The notes: a model not told the origin generated them from the letters alone. 64,000 bases of DNA from Yamagishiella unicocca (GCA_003116995.1 BDSL01000002.1:2564001-2628000); one strand, 5' to 3'; numbered from the stretch's first letter, positions 44,126 through 58,100 are shown. A program made the numbers and translations.

Positions 44126-47100
44126 ATGAGAATAACTCGCTCCCGGCTTGGTCTCAGGGCGGCGGAGGAGATTGGCAAATCATTTACGTACCGAAACACG
44201 CTGACGGCAGCCGAAGCAGCCGCACTGGAACACTTGCGACGCGACAAAAATGATGATGAGGAGGAGCAATTTCCGTTGCCGGCTAAGCAGCGTGTAAGTT
44301 AACCCGGGGGGGCCATGATGGCAATGACTACTGCTCGGGAATGTAACATTTTACCTTTCTTCGACCAGGTGTATGTACGTGACGTTTTGAGTTGAACGGT
44401 CGTCGCTGTCGCTCCTGCAACGACGCTCAGTTCACCTTCACATATTCACATGCGCACATGTTCATTACATTCTTCGCACTCGGGAGATGGCTATAGACCC
44501 CGACGCCCTAATCCATAACTTGCCCGAAGAGTACTCCACGCCATTTCATCGTGCTGCGCCGACTGCAGAACGTAACCTACTCAGACATAAAGCAACCGCA
44601 GCATACCGCCCAGCTCGGACCCGACTCGGAGGCGCTATGCATAGCTGCCTCGCACGCCGGCAACATGTTGGCTGTTGGTGGCCGCCACGGAACTGTCAAG
44701 GTATGTGCTTCATGGTATGTCGTGGCAAGGTTGGCGCTGGCGCGGTCGCATGCATGGGGGCTGGCTTGGGTTGTGGGGCATCGTTGGCGTGGGCAGGCGG
44801 GTGGGAATGTGTGTATGTGGGTCAAGAGGGCGTGTTTCGAATCGACGTATTGGCCACTGGTCGCGAATCGCTGCATTCGGCACTCATTTCATCGACGTGT
44901 AAAAAGCCCCCAGCGCAAGCACATACATTAGGTTTGACGCGCTTCGTATGTCCACAAAGCTGCCCACCCGCGCGTTCCTCCTCGCGGTCACCACCAACAC
45001 TGCGGTTGCCGTACACTATTTTCTCGTGGGTAGCCTGGTCATCTCCCATATGATCCCCAGAGGTCGACGTAGCAGCGCGAACCCGTGTCGTGCCCCCCTA
45101 CCCCCCATGCGCCCACTAAATTGGTGTCCGACGACCATGCGCAAACTATCCTGTCCCGTTGTGTAATACGGTTTTTATACACCCCCCGACGTAGCTGTTT
45201 CACCCCGGCAACCTGGAGCCCATGGACACCATAAAGATGTCCGAGCTGGCCAGCAACACCAGCAACGCAGCGGGACCCGGCAGGCACGTCGCCAAACGCC
45301 GGAGCAGCACCATGGGAGGCTTGATAGGCAGCGACGGCGAGGGCGTGGTCACGTCCGTGTGTTTCCGCCCGGACCTGCGATCCAGCAAGATGCAGAACGT
45401 GCTGCTGGCGGCACAGGTGGGTTTGGAGCACTCGGAAGGGAATGGCGCTGCTTTGGACGGCGCTGCGCCGCTGTGTTGGTCAGGCTCGAGTGACCCTCCC
45501 TCCTCCCTCACGGCGCAGGGCGACTCCGTCGTACACCTGCACGTGGGCACGCGGCGTGTCGTGCACGTCAACCACGAGGAGGGCAACCGGATAAACACGC
45601 TGGCCATGAGGCCGGATGGCGTGGTGGGTGGTCGCGAAGGGGAAGCGAGGAAACCCGTTGACTGAGAGAGAAAGGGAGAAGACGAATTACTACTACGGAA
45701 AGGGCGGGCACGCAAAGGCACGGCCTCGATGGTTTGGGATTTCTTCTTTCGAGGGCAGGGCGTGGTAGACGGAAGGGGAGCCATGGGATAGGGCTTGGGC
45801 GTGAAGGGAGAGCACGGGACGAAGCAGCTAGCAACATCCAATCATGGATGTCGTACGAACACCTCCCGCCTGGCCGCAATGCCTCTGGACCCCCAGGTGT
45901 TCGCCTCCGCGGGCTCGGACTATGTCGTGCGAGCGTACGACGAATCCACGTGCTCAGTGTGCCGTACGCTCGACCACGGCGATGGCGTCACGACCACCGG
46001 TCACAACAACCACGTCTTCAGCCTTGCCTGGCAGCCGGGAGATCCACAGGTGGGCCGGACTGCGCTGGCGGAAAAGAAGGCGTAGGCTGGGTAAAAAAGC
46101 GATGAAAGGCGATAAAGTTACGTGGAAGTGATTACGTGTTGCTAGCCTCGGGCCGCCAGGCTGGCCACCTTGGTGCTTGAACACCTCCTTTGGGTGTACC
46201 CACATTGCCTTTCATCATGCCCGAAGTCTGCGCGGTATAGCTTGTATAGGCAGTCGTCCCCAGCAAAGGCAGCCATCCCCAGCAAAGGCAGTCGGAGATG
46301 ACTGCCTATTGCTACGTTAGCCATGGCAAGCTTCTCAACGCACCAGTGGGTTCATTCCCATTCCGACTGACGCGTCCGCTCCGGGACCTTCTAACTCCGT
46401 GGCGGCGGCGGGCCGGCAGATCCTGCTGTCTGGCGGCTGGGACAACCGCGTGCTGGTGTGGGACCTGCGGGTGCACAGGTGGGAGGGTGGCGGGCATGGC
46501 TGGGCAGCGGCGGGTTTGGGTGGAATCGTCGGGAGTGCAAAAGATGAGGGCCGAGGGCCTCCTGGGCGGGTGAGTGTCGGTAAATGGATGGGCGGGTGGG
46601 GCGGCGTCGTTGTGCTGGTGCACGCTGGCGCAGCCCTTCCCTCGCGTCTCCATAGCATAGCACCTTGTTTTTCGACCTGACCCGCTAGGTGCGTTGACCG
46701 GAACCCCAACCATCGCGCTCCTTCTGCTTGCTCTTCCTCCGCTCCGGTCACGGTCCGCGCACGACCCGCGCACGACGCGCTGATGATCCGCCCATGGCAC
46801 CCTCTCTTCGGGTCTTCCGTCCGTTCAGGTCCGTCCGCTCCATCTCCGGCCCGCACATTTGCGGCGACGCGCTGGACATCCAGCCGGGCACCAACCTGGT
46901 TCTGACTGGCAGCTGGCGCCACAACAACCCGCTGCAGCTGTGGGACATGGGAAGCGGCCGCCTGCTGACCAACCTGCCGTGGTGGCAGCCGGAGCAGAAC
47001 GCGTGCCTCATCTACGCCGCCCGCTTCGGCACGGGAGCAGCCGCCGGAACGGTGGTGGCGGGCGGCAGCGGCACCAAGCCAATGGTCCGAGTGTACAAGT

Positions 47101-47512
47101 TGGTAGGTAGCGGGGCGGAGGGGGTGGACTTGAGATGCGTGGGAAGGCAGAGGGCGAGCGGGCGGGTGTGCGTCAGGTAGCGGTATCAATACACCGCACG
47201 GCATAGCGGCATCGGCTGTGGAGTGCAGTAAATCCGTCCAGTACAGGGGACCGTAATGGTGTCCTACCACCCGTGTTTGGCCGATTAAACCATGCTCCCG
47301 TACCTGCCCCACAGAACGCACCCGGCAATGTTGAGCTGCAGTACACGTTGCGGTTTCAGCGGTCGGTGCACGCGCTGGCGGTAGTGCCACATGTGGCTGG
47401 CGGCGCGGCGCCGCAGCAGGCCCCGATCCTGGCGGTGTGCTGCGACGAGGAGCTCCATAGTCTCGCGCTGGTGGCCGGCCATACCCCACCCCCGCGCACC
47501 GGGAGCAAGTGA
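44126..47512 (+). CDS. WD40-repeat protein
   Basis: Eight exons give 436 codons plus stop: 44126-44293, 44569-44700, 45195-45416, 45519-45623, 45897-46049, 46420-46478, 46829-47102, 47315-47512. All introns are GT-AG. Repeats are seen as AASHAGNMLAVGGRHGTVK-LF, GDSVVHLHVGTRRVVHV, FASAGSDYVVRAYDE, HVFSLAWQPGDPQ-ILLSGGWDNRVLVWDLR and LVLTGSWRHNNPLQLWDM, enough for one seven-bladed propeller. The N-terminus is short and ends in an acidic patch (DKNDDEEE). WD40 propellers are protein-docking platforms; no partner or pathway can be named, though a cilium-associated role is common for such algal proteins. The ATG at 44126 is the first in a frame open from an upstream stop. Confidence 0.8.
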
Positions 47513-49314
47513 GCAGGCGGGACGGGACTCCGGCCTAGGGCGGCCTGGGTTGAATTTGGCAGGATCTGATAGGAATGGCTCGGTGCGGTGTGGTGCACAT
47601 GAATACTGCGGTGGCCTGGAGAGAACCGTTATTAGACGTAGAGATTGGCGATGCGATGGAGTTCGTTTTGTTGTTGAGGTGACGCGAGCAGGCTGCGTGC
47701 GGTTTTGGGAGAGCCGGTGGGGGCAGCAGGCGGCAGTGCGGTGCGGCGATGTTCACATAATGCGGCTGGGCGTGTCTGGCACGTGTGCAGAGTAGGGCGA
47801 CGCGGAGCACGTGGGGCTTATGGTGCGACGATGAGCACGTGGGGCTTATGGAGCGACGCCGCGCCAGTGGGTTGGCTATGGCTTGGGTGGCGTCAAGGGA
47901 GGGGGCCGTACTGGTGAATGCTCGACCTTGGCGAGAGCGCTTCTCCTAGCGTGGTGCATCACAAAAAAGAGGCAGCTGCAGCGTGCCGGACAAGATAGTG
48001 TCTCACGGATGATGAAGCGGTGGCGAGCAGAGGTACACCGGTGCGGTCATGTACGGAGTTGCCGCTAGGTCGGGGGCCGCCAATAGCAACTCGAATCTTC
48101 TTCACTCTTAGAAATTGTGGCCAATTGTGTTTGGCTACGAGATGTCCCAATTTTTTTGAGTATTTTCGCCATATGGGGTGTGCAAGACAATAAGGCACGT
48201 ACGATATAGTTTGAGACTGCCAGCACTGCGGCATGCCCACTACTACGGAATGCTGCCCTGTACTTGAAAGTCCTTGACTAGTCGCAGCGCTTGGCACGGG
48301 AAATTGTGGTTGCAGTTCGTGGCTTTAAAGTACGGAACCCATATCCGGTTAAGGATGTGATCTGCGAGTTGGACGTACGACTTGCTACGGTACCATGCAT
48401 TAGCGGATGGGCAAGACGATGGAAGCTCAAGAGGGCTTGAATTTCCGGTACTCGCATGTCGCTTTAAGCTTCTTTCTCAGCAGTGTTTTCGCTCACTAGG
48501 GAGAACCCTATGGTAACAGGAGAGAAAGAGCGTTGCGATGGTTGAGTCAGGTTGAGTATGGGGCGGGGGGTGTAACTCATACGGGTGGTGGGGTGCTGGC
48601 GCACATAGCTTGGCGAATGGGTGAAGTATGCGCTCTTATGGCGGCGGCGAGATGAGTGAGCACTTAGCCTGTCCATGTCCAACTTCTGTCCTCGTGCCCC
48701 AAGTCCTGTTCCGGGAAATCCACTTCAGTCACAGGTCAACGCTCACCCTTTCGCACGGGCCCGAAAGCTTTGCCATCACAATGATATACATGACAGTAAC
48801 TATGACAGTACCGATTGCTTACAGCTTTTTCACAGCCGGCCTACACTGTACAACCGAGACAGGCTATCTACACACTTTTATGTAAGGCCTAGATCAGCAG
48901 CTAATTTTCCTAGCTGAAATCGTCTCCGAATCAGGGCGCAATGGGTTACTCTAGGGCTGGTGGATCCGAAGGGATGTCGAGTCGCGCGACTTTACGAGAC
49001 ACAACAGGGCCGTTGCACTCCAGGCGCGCGCCTAAGAGACCATAAACATGTAATGGTTGTGCATTTGTCTTTTGCCATTAGGTCAGTACACATAGGAAAA
49101 AACCAGACTGGCGAGGTTGGTCGTACCATGGAACCAGTATGGAGCATCCGTGCTGCATGTGGACAGCCGCCAGCCCAATGGTATTGATCCCCTGCCTATA
49201 CACAGTCCACCTACATATACCGAGCGCCTCCACTTTGCTTCATTTTGTGAGGAACGCTAGTTCTGACCTGACCCACAAATATAGACAGACAACTCGAGGA
49301 AACCGACAAACTCG
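47513..49314. other. 3' UTR of the WD40 gene and promoter side of the ARF-GAP gene
   Basis: No coding sequence was recognised. TGTAA at 48571-48575 is a candidate poly(A) signal for the WD40 gene, which would give a UTR of about 1 kb. Confidence 0.4.
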
Positions 49315-50817
49315 ATGAACTTTAATAGTAAAAGAAGTGTGACCGATGAGCAGAATGAGCGTCACAAGCGCATTCTTGCGAGTATTCTGAAGGAGGAGGG
49401 GAATAAGAGCTGCGCGGACTGCAAGACTCGGAACCCAACCTGGTCTAGCGTCAATCTGGGCGTATTCGTCTGCCTGACATGCTCTGGCATTCACCGGTCG
49501 CTAGGAGTGCACATTTCCCAGGTGCGGTCGTGCAACTTGGATACATGGCTCCCCAAGCAAGTCGAATACTGTCGGGTCATGGGCAATGCTAAGGGCAATC
49601 GTTACTGGGAGGCGCGTCTACCAAAGGACTTCAGGCGGCCACCAAGCGGTAATCCCAACCCAGAGCTCGCAGCCTTCATCCGAGCGAAGTACGTGGACCG
49701 CGCTTTCGCAGCCACGGATGCGCAGCCGCCAACTATCGACAATTATTTAGATCACCCCTACGGCGCAGAAGCTGAAGCGCCAGCCACGGCTCCAGCAGCA
49801 CCGGTACCTTCGGGAGTGCCCCTGCGGGCGACGCCAACATACGCCTCAGCCTCCAGCCCCGCGCTGACGGTCGATTTGTTGGGAGGGTTCGATGAACTGG
49901 CGGTCAATCCCACTCCGCAAGCGGTCCCCACGTCACCGGCTGCGGCACCGGCCAGCAGCGACCCCTTCAGCTACGGCTCCTTCGTATCAGCACCGGCGGC
50001 TTCGGCTGGGTCCACTGCCCAACCCACTTCCCTGGAATGGACCGATTTCCACACTGCCGCACCTCCAGCTCCATCGTCCACCGCATCGGTGGCCCCACCG
50101 GCAGCAACGGAGCTGCTATTGTCACAGACCTCCAGTGGGCACCATCGCAGCTACTCCATCAGCGAAGGCGTGGCCACGGCTCCTGGCACAATCGCCAACC
50201 AGCCCTCACGCTTCGGACACAGCAAGGCGCTGAGCTCAATGCAACCGCAGCACGAACCACACAAGCACCACGGCCGCACCCAAAGCCACCAGGCCGGCGG
50301 CCAATACCACGGCCACAATCACAGCGAGCAACACAAACAGTATTCGTCAGCCCAGTCGCAGCCAAGCCAGCAAGCTACGGGTTCGGACATGTTTGCTCCC
50401 ATGCCCATGGACGACCTGCTGGCAGGGCTTACGATACACCACGTGATGGAGTCGATGGCAGGGCCGTCTGGGAGTAGCTCCGCCTGCGGCAGCGCAGCCC
50501 CCCCGTCCGATCCATTTCAGTTCAGCTCGTCTGCAGCGCCGGGCGACCACGCCCCACATGGCCGGGGTACAGGCCACAAGCGTCACCCCTCCAACGTGAG
50601 ATCGGCGGAGGAGATCCTGCGGCTGTTTGACGCTGAGCCATCCACCAGCAATAACTCCAGCGCAGCAGCAGCGCAGGCTGGCGAGGACCCGTTCGGCGAC
50701 TTTCTAAGCGGGGGCGCGTACGTGCAAAACGGCGGCCACAAGCAGCAGCACTTGCTGGTGCAGCCGCATGGGCCCTCGAACGGGCTGGCCAGCAGTGGGT
50801 TGCCAAACTTCATGTGA
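49315..50817 (+). CDS. ARF GTPase-activating protein (ARF-GAP, SMAP/AGD5-like), intronless
   Basis: One uninterrupted frame of 500 codons starts [20 protein letters not shown]. The ARF-GAP zinc finger has C-x2-C-x16-C-x2-C spacing (CADC to CLTC, residues about 34-57). It is followed by the arginine-finger region [15 protein letters not shown] and by [20 protein letters not shown]. The first ~140 residues are the catalytic domain; the rest is low-complexity Ala/Pro/Ser/His with DPF motifs (SDPFSY, SDPFQF, EDPFGDF) of the kind that bind clathrin-adaptor ears. Members accelerate GTP hydrolysis on ARF at Golgi or endosomal membranes. The absence of introns stands out among its intron-rich neighbours. 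The gene converges with the EH-domain endocytic gene. Confidence 0.9.
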   Translation: MNFNSKRSVTDEQNERHKRILASILKEEGNKSCADCKTRNPTWSSVNLGVFVCLTCSGIHRSLGVHISQVRSCNLDTWLPKQVEYCRVMGNAKGNRYWEARLPKDFRRPPSGNPNPELAAFIRAKYVDRAFAATDAQPPTIDNYLDHPYGAEAEAPATAPAAPVPSGVPLRATPTYASASSPALTVDLLGGFDELAVNPTPQAVPTSPAAAPASSDPFSYGSFVSAPAASAGSTAQPTSLEWTDFHTAAPPAPSSTASVAPPAATELLLSQTSSGHHRSYSISEGVATAPGTIANQPSRFGHSKALSSMQPQHEPHKHHGRTQSHQAGGQYHGHNHSEQHKQYSSAQSQPSQQATGSDMFAPMPMDDLLAGLTIHHVMESMAGPSGSSSACGSAAPPSDPFQFSSSAAPGDHAPHGRGTGHKRHPSNVRSAEEILRLFDAEPSTSNNSSAAAAQAGEDPFGDFLSGGAYVQNGGHKQQHLLVQPHGPSNGLASSGLPNFM

Positions 50818-52186
50818 GCGGGTGGTGTGTGATGCGAACTAATGATGGGTTTGGTAAGAGGGCGCTAGAGTCCGCGGCGGCGGGGGCCTGTCACCGTAGT
50901 GGATGAACTCCCGATTCACCCAACCTGAGCTGACGTGACGCACCGGGGAATTAGATGATGTGACGCACCACCTGGCGGTTGCCTTGCAGAGCAGTGGATG
51001 GCGCAGCCGAATCGTGCGATTAGGGGTTGGCAGCAGCGAGACCGAATGATGGACCGAGCCACACGGACGGGGACGCCGTGAGGAGAAGTTGACGGGGCGT
51101 GTGCGGCTGGGTAGAGAGGAGGCGACGTGAAACACTGCATCTCTACGGTTTGAGAGAAGTAGAAAGTTTCAGTCCGTGTGTACATGGCGTGGTGTGTTTG
51201 TGTGTTGGTTTTCTTCGCGAGCGACGAACGCTGCAGTACAGTACGGTAGTATGGTGCGGGAGAGTGTTACGAGTTTCCGCAGATGTGGGTTCTCTTCATG
51301 TTGCAACGTGATTCCCTGCTTGTTTGCGGTTTTCCAGTTCGTTCAAGAGAGAAGTCGTGTTTACGCAACGTTTGTAGTGGTTTGAATATCTGAGCCAATA
51401 AGATGTACCCAAGCTAATGCCTGTCCTGTCTCGTGTGTGCGGTGGTGTCCTTAGGAGAGATGGCTCCGTTCGGGTGACTTCCCGCCTCGCGCCGTTATCC
51501 AACTGTGTCTGCTTACCTGAGAAACTTGAGTGCGTCTTTGAGGGAAGGAAAGGAAGGTGGTGATCTTGACCTTCTAGCATTGGTGAAGGTGAAGGCGCCT
51601 TGCAACGGGCGGTATGCGTGTAAGGGCAGTGCGTGCATCTTACGGGCGGCGTCCGGGACGTGGCCGTCCGAAAGCCGTGTGGGCGTCCGGGCATACTGTT
51701 GTGCGGGGTGAAGTACGAGCAGGCCTGTATTCGATGATGGTCCTGTGAGTCGACTGCTTTGACATGAACGTAAATGGACAATTCTTGACCCATGCGATTG
51801 TGCATGGCGGGGTGTTCATGTCTGTCAGCTTTGGGTCTAGCAGCATAATGAACCCCTCGTAAACAGACGGCTCTGTCTGCCGAATAGCCTTTGCCTCTGC
51901 ATGGGATTTGACCTTGCAAGGTGTGGGTCCGGATGATTCGATGGTTGGCGCCTGAACAGGCCCTTCCGCCGGATCATGTTCAAGGAAAGTCATGTTTCGC
52001 CTTCATGCATCCTCATACATACGACGGCCCAGCCACACCCCACCGCATCGCCGGCATTACCAGTACAGCCAGATTAGGCATGTCGGTCAGCTCTTACACA
52101 GCGCGTGTAGAGGAGCAAGTAAAATACAGCCCTAGGGTGCGCCGAATCACAGCAAGGGTGCCGTACTACGCGGCCCATGGCGATGG
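50818..52186. other. convergent 3' UTR interval between ARF-GAP and EH genes
   Basis: No coding sequence was recognised. TGTAA on the plus strand at 51619-51623 could end the ARF-GAP transcript. Confidence 0.45.
52094..52098 (-). promoter_or_regulatory. putative poly(A) signal TGTAA for the EH-domain gene
   Basis: This minus-strand TGTAA lies 89 nt after the stop codon of the EH-domain gene. Confidence 0.4.
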
Positions 52187-55100
52187 CTACTGAGGAAACG
52201 CCGGGGCGCCGAACGGGTTATCGTTGTCACCAAACGGATCCTCGTCGCCGAAGCCAACCGCAGGAGCTGCAGCGGCAGAGGGTGCCGGTGATGGCGGCGG
52301 GGGCGCCACAGGGTATGCCGTAGCCGGCTGCTGCGGCGCTGAACTTGCGGTTGGTGGTGCGGCCGTGAAGGCCGATTCCCCGAACACTTCAATGGGTGGA
52401 ACTCCGCCAATGCCAGTGCCTGCGGCGGTGAACACGGCCGGTACACCGGCGGCGAAGGGGTTATCTTCAAGGGCGCCGCTGTCTGCCTGGGGTAGCGGCG
52501 GCGGCGCACCTGCCGCCAGCGCGGTACTGCTGGCTGCTGCAGCAGCGGAACCAGGCGCAGGCGGTACGGTGTTCGCCGGCGCAACGCTGAAGGCATTGCC
52601 ACCGAAGAGGCCTGGGTCCGCCGGCGCAGCGAAGGCGTTGTCGTCAAAGAGGGCTGGCGATATGGCATCTACCGGTACAGCTGCACTGAAGGCAGGCGCG
52701 TCTCCAAAGCCGAATCCTGCGCCCGAGAAACGAGGCTGGTTGGGCGCCAGGGAGGGCGCCGAAGGGGCCGCGGCTGCGTCAGCAAAGGCGTTGTCATCGA
52801 AAGCAGCGGTGACGGGCGCCATCGCTGCCGCCACAGGGGCAGCTGTCGGCGTATCGACAGAACCGGAGCCCTCCCCCGTAAAGCGGAAGCTGGCAGCGAA
52901 GCCACTGGCCGGACTGGTCTCGGGAAAAGATGCCGCCGCCGCCGCGGGTGCCGCTGAAGGGACCGCGAAGTTGTTGCCTGCATGCACGTCCACTCCGAAG
53001 GAAGCGACGCCGGACAGCTCACTGGACAGCGCTGGCGGCGGGGCGGAGGGCGCGCTGCCTGGCCCAATGCTGAACGCTGTGGGCTCCGCAAAGCCCGAGT
53101 CCGTGGCGGGCGCTACTGCCGGGGCGCTCGTTGTGGACGCCGCTACAGCTCCCCCCCCAGTGAGGCCGCCGCCGCTGGCGTGAGCCGTGAATGCTGCCGG
53201 GTTGCTGAACGCTGGTGGATCCGTGAATGCTGGTGGGTCCGTGAATGCTGGTGGGTCGGTGAATGCTGGTGGATCGGTGAATGCTGGTGGGTCGGTGAAT
53301 GCCGTCGTCTCTGCAACGGCTTCCGTCCCGCCAAACGGCGGCGGGTCGTCAAATGCCGGCGGGTCGTCAAATGCCGGAGAGTCGCTGAAGCCCCCACTGG
53401 CGGAAGCCGGTGCGTTGAAGTCGTTTGGCAGCATCCTGGAAGGCTCCTTGGCCGCTGCTAAAGTCGGGGCCAGGGTCGCGCCGCTGCCACCGGGGGCCTT
53501 CATGGGCAGGGCTGCAGCCGAGGCAGGGGCGGGGACGGGGGCTGCTGCGACGGCTGCGGGCTTCGCGATGGGCCTGGGTGCGTCCGCTCCAGGGAGGGCG
53601 TTGACCACGACGAAGCCGCGCGCGTCAGCGTCATCATCCGCCCAGTCTAGTACGCCTGCAGCGCGGGCACGAAGTGAAGGGCAAGAGGTTTGCATCCAGC
53701 ATGCGCCGTTCCTTTGACCACGCAGATGAGCACGAACGGAAAGAGGCTGTCAGCACCAGATGCAGGTCAGCACAAGGGCTGCTGCAATGTCAGTCCTGGG
53801 GGACTCAGGCATCCGACACTGCGTACGTAGCAACAGCTGGATCTGTGCGACATGCAAACGCGCTAACCAGTACGGCGATGTAAACAGGGGCCAGCCCAAA
53901 TCAACCCCATTCCACCCCACCTGCCGCCACCTCCTCCGCCCACACGTGCAACCCCGTCAGCGTGGCGGGGAGCGCCTCGAACGGCACTGTCGTACCGGCG
54001 CGCTGCGCCAGGCCGTACAGCCCCCGATACACGGCGGCCGCACGTGACAACAGAGAGGGCACCAGGGCGAGGCTCCCGCTGGCGCGAGCCTCCTGCTCGT
54101 TGGCGGATGAAACAGCAGGGGACAGGCGAGTTTTAAGGTTCACTCTCTAAAGTGCTGATGTGTAACAACCGTAACCCCAGTCGTGCCAGTGTTATGCTAG
54201 TGTAAACTTTTGCGGCGCCGCTCCAGGGGCGGCGAGGCCGCGCGCACCTTGAGTTCCGCCTCAAGTAACTCCAGGGAGGCCTCGCAGGACTCCACCTCGG
54301 CCGCGGCGTCGCGGTCGGCGTCCTGCAGACCTGCCAGCTGCGCCCTGGCCGCGTCCTGCTGCTTGTGAATGCCATCCACCTGGGAGCCGCGCCGCGGCGG
54401 TGGCGGTGGTGGGGGGCGCGGGGACGGGCGCGGAGGCAGTAGGTGGCGACCAAAAAGGTGTTTTCGTGCTCGTGGTTGAGTTGCGGAACCAAGTCAGTGT
54501 TTGGCAAACAGGAATACACTCCTGGGTTTCCCATCCCCTTCCCTTTCTTCCTCCCGTATCCTCAGCCTATCTACCTTAGACATCTTGGCGTTGCGCGCCG
54601 CCTCCAGCGCGGAGCACTTGGAGAGCAGCTCCGCCAGCTCGCCCTCCAGCCGCGCCACGTCAGCGGGGCCCATGCGCTCCGCGGCAGCGACCTCACCCTA
54701 CACCGGGGCACACCCGGGGCAGCGGAGGAGCCATTGCAGGGAGGACAGCAGTGGATGGGCGCGGGCACCGGAGGAGGCGACCCCTCCCCGGCTTCCGCCC
54801 CCCTGCTCCTGACCGACCCGGGGGTCCGCGACTCCGCTAGCCCTCCACAGGACATCACACAGCGGCGCAACATCCTGCGCGGGGTTCCATGTCCTCACCC
54901 TACGGTGTGCAGCCCGGCCCTTTCCGCATCGTTGCCGTGCCGCGGCACGCGTACCTCCAGGCGCCTCATCTTCTCCTCCAGCTCCGCCTTCTGCCCCATG
55001 AGCTCCATGATGTGCGCGTGCACCGCCGCCGACTTCTCGCTGGCGGCCTGGGCGGCGACGTAGCCCTGCGGAGAAGGGAGCGCACATGCGTACGACCCAA

Positions 55101-58100
55101 CATGGTACGACCCAACACGTCACCGCTGTGCGCAGGTTGGCTGTCACCAGCCGCCGAATCACCCCATCACCTCGTCCTCTGGTCATTCCCAACACATCAC
55201 ACGCGACACAACCCAACCTAAACCTTGTCGGCCCCGGCCCCAACATTGACCTCCCTCCCAATCCCCCACAGTCCCGCCCCACCGCATCGTAGCGCTTCCT
55301 CGTGGTCTCCACCTCCTCCTCCAGCCGCCGTGCCTGGTCCTGTGACGTCAGCAGCGCCACCTCCGTGCGGTTGCGGAACACCACCAGCTCCTGCAGGGCG
55401 GTGGTCAGCTGGGCCTGGCGCGCACGCGCCTCCGCTGCGCGCTCCTCCACGGTGTGCAGCGCTCGCTCCTTGGCCTCGGACACCTGCTGCTCCTCCTGAA
55501 GCTTGATGCTAGGAGCCGCGATGCAGGAGGGCACGAGGGTCGCAGTCAGGGTTGCAGCGCCGGTCTGGGTTGGCCGGATGGGCCAGTCTGTTGGCCGCAG
55601 TTTATCGCCCACCCCTCATTCGTTGCTCGTTCGTTTCTGGCTCCCCTAAACCTCACGTAAAGCATCATTACCCCTCCTTCCCGGTCCATCGCATCAGCCT
55701 GCCATGCCCGTCCCTTTGTTGTGGACTGCGGCGACAGCCTCGCCTCACCGGTCCATGGCGGAGACGCTAGCCAGCAGCGACGCCGACACCGCCGGCACGT
55801 GCGACACGTGCTGCTGGGGCGGCGTCGTGAGGCGCTCCCCCGACGCGAAGTCCACCTTCACCGGCATCAACTGCGGCGGCGGCGGCGCCGCCATGGGGGT
55901 CATCTGCGGCGCCGCCAGTACGGCAGTGATGTTGCTGCTCGTACCAAACTGCGACTGCAAAGACCAGGTAGCCGGGGCGGCGGGCGGCGGCGCGGCGGCG
56001 GCAGCGGCCGCGGGCGGCGGCATCATCATCATCGCTGCTGGCGCTGGCGCCGCGGCCTGCGTCGCCACCGGCGGGAAGCCTACCAGCCCCGGCGGCAAGT
56101 ACTGGGGCAGCGGCATGCCCCGCTTCACGCAGTCGATGAGGTAGAGGTACGACACGAACTGAGGGCCCGACAGGCGGCCCTCGGTGCCCGCCACCAGGTT
56201 CCAGATGTCCCGCAGCACCGTCTTGTCTACTCCTGACTGGGAGAAGAACCCGAAGCACTCCGCGCCCTGCGGATAGGGGGGTTACACAAAAGAACCGGTA
56301 ACTCGATACGGGAAGTGTAGCTGGTGAATAGCCTTCCGTCACCTGGACGCGCGCGCAGGCTACTGGGCTTGCGTGAACGGCCGGAAAAACGGACTCGACT
56401 GGCGGATAGGAGGGGAGGTGTGCTGGGAGGGGCCGGGGAGGTGTGAGGGGAGGAGCTGAGGAGCCGCCAGGGAGGCTGTGGGGAGAGGCCGGGGAGGCTG
56501 TGGGGAGAGGCCGGGGAGGCTGTGGGGAGAGGCCGGGGAGGCTGTGGGGAGAGGCCGGGGAGGCTGTGGGGAGAGGCCGGGGAGGCTGTGGGGAGAGGCC
56601 GGGGAGGCTGTGGCAGCACCTGCTACGAGACACCCTCCAGCCGCCTGCCTGATGCCTGCCACCAGCAGCACGGCAATGCAGCCGGCAGCATCAAGCCCAT
56701 CCCCGTCCCTGGCCTCCTATGCCGTCGCCGTCCACCCCACCATACCATGGCCTGGCTATTACCCTTAGCACCGCGGTCGGGCCTGGCACCCCGCGCCCAG
56801 CCCCTTAGCCCCTTGGAAGCCAACACCCGGCGCCAACCAAAGCCCCCTTTTGCACGGTCCTTACGACCATGCCCCTCCCCGCTCCCGTCCTGACCGCCTT
56901 CAAGAAGCCATCATACCGTCAAGAAGCCATCCCTGTCGGTGTCCAGCTGCATGAACGTGGCCTGGAAGCGCTGCAGCTCCGAAACCGGCAGCTGCGGATA
57001 GCCCGGAGCTGCGCCGGTTGCGCCCCCCGTCGGCTGCGCAGAGTACGGCGTCACAACGCCCCCCGTGCTCTGCACCGAGTATGGCGTTGTGGCGGAAGCG
57101 CCCGTGGTCCGGGCCCCGTATGGCGCGGGCGCGGCCGGCGCTGCTGCAGGGGGCCCAGGTGCGGGGCCGAGTGGCGGGGCTGCCCGTGCCACCGGCGCAG
57201 CCGAGCCAACGACCTCCAGGCCTTGCAATGTGGGCGGGGGCAAGCTGGGGCCCACGCCAGCGACGATGGCGCGGGCTTGCTCCAAGGGCAGCTGGCCATT
57301 GTTGAGCTGCAGGAAAGCGAAAGGCGGCGGCGGAAGGTGGAGGAAGTCGGCGGAGGGGGGAGGGAGATGTAGGAAGGTGCAAGGAGGCGTTGTTAGGACG
57401 GGCGGGCAGCCGGCGTGTTTGGAATTTGGCCGCTAGCCAGTGAGGTTCAATATGAAAGTGGCGAAGGGATGTGAGGAAACAGGCGCACTTGGGCGGGGGT
57501 ATGAACAATGGCGTGACCAGGGTTGGTGAGCCTCGACGCGTGTCAGAGCGGGGCCGGGACTGGAGTGGCAGCGAGGCCGCCATTGCCAAGGCCGGGGTAG
57601 TTCAGGAATGGCGCTGATTCTAGTTGCGATGTCACAGCAGGCGTGCTGCACGCACAGTGCGCTAAGGTTTGAGGCCAGGCGTGGTTCGAGTCAGCAGGGG
57701 TTGGGGGCTGGGGAGGGCAACGGGCGGACCCATGAGTCCGAAACAGGGCGGGTACCTTCGAGATACCCTTTGGTTCCATATGGAACACCACAGAGCGTGC
57801 CATGAATTCTGGAGCAGTGGCAGTCCGGTTACCTGCGCTAGAGCTACCAGGCGCATAGCTGACGAAAATTGGAACTGATTGAGCTTCGCCGCTCCTCCTG
57901 ACGACAATTCCCAGATCTGTTGGGGCCAGCATCGCGGTGAGAAGGCAAAGGGAATCAAAATACGATGTGATGCGTCAACGGCTTGGACTCGAGGCTCGTA
58001 AATTCCTCAGGCTCTAAGAAAAACTTCATCGCTACACATGCACTGACCTGCCCAAGCACACCCTGAGGAAGGCCTGCGCGGGTGAAGAATGACACAGCCT

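Noticed and set aside
52224..53183. Plus-strand 319-codon ORF opposite the EH tail
   Set aside because: It is an antisense shadow of the Ala/Pro-rich tail; the minus strand has NPF motifs and joins upstream exons in phase.
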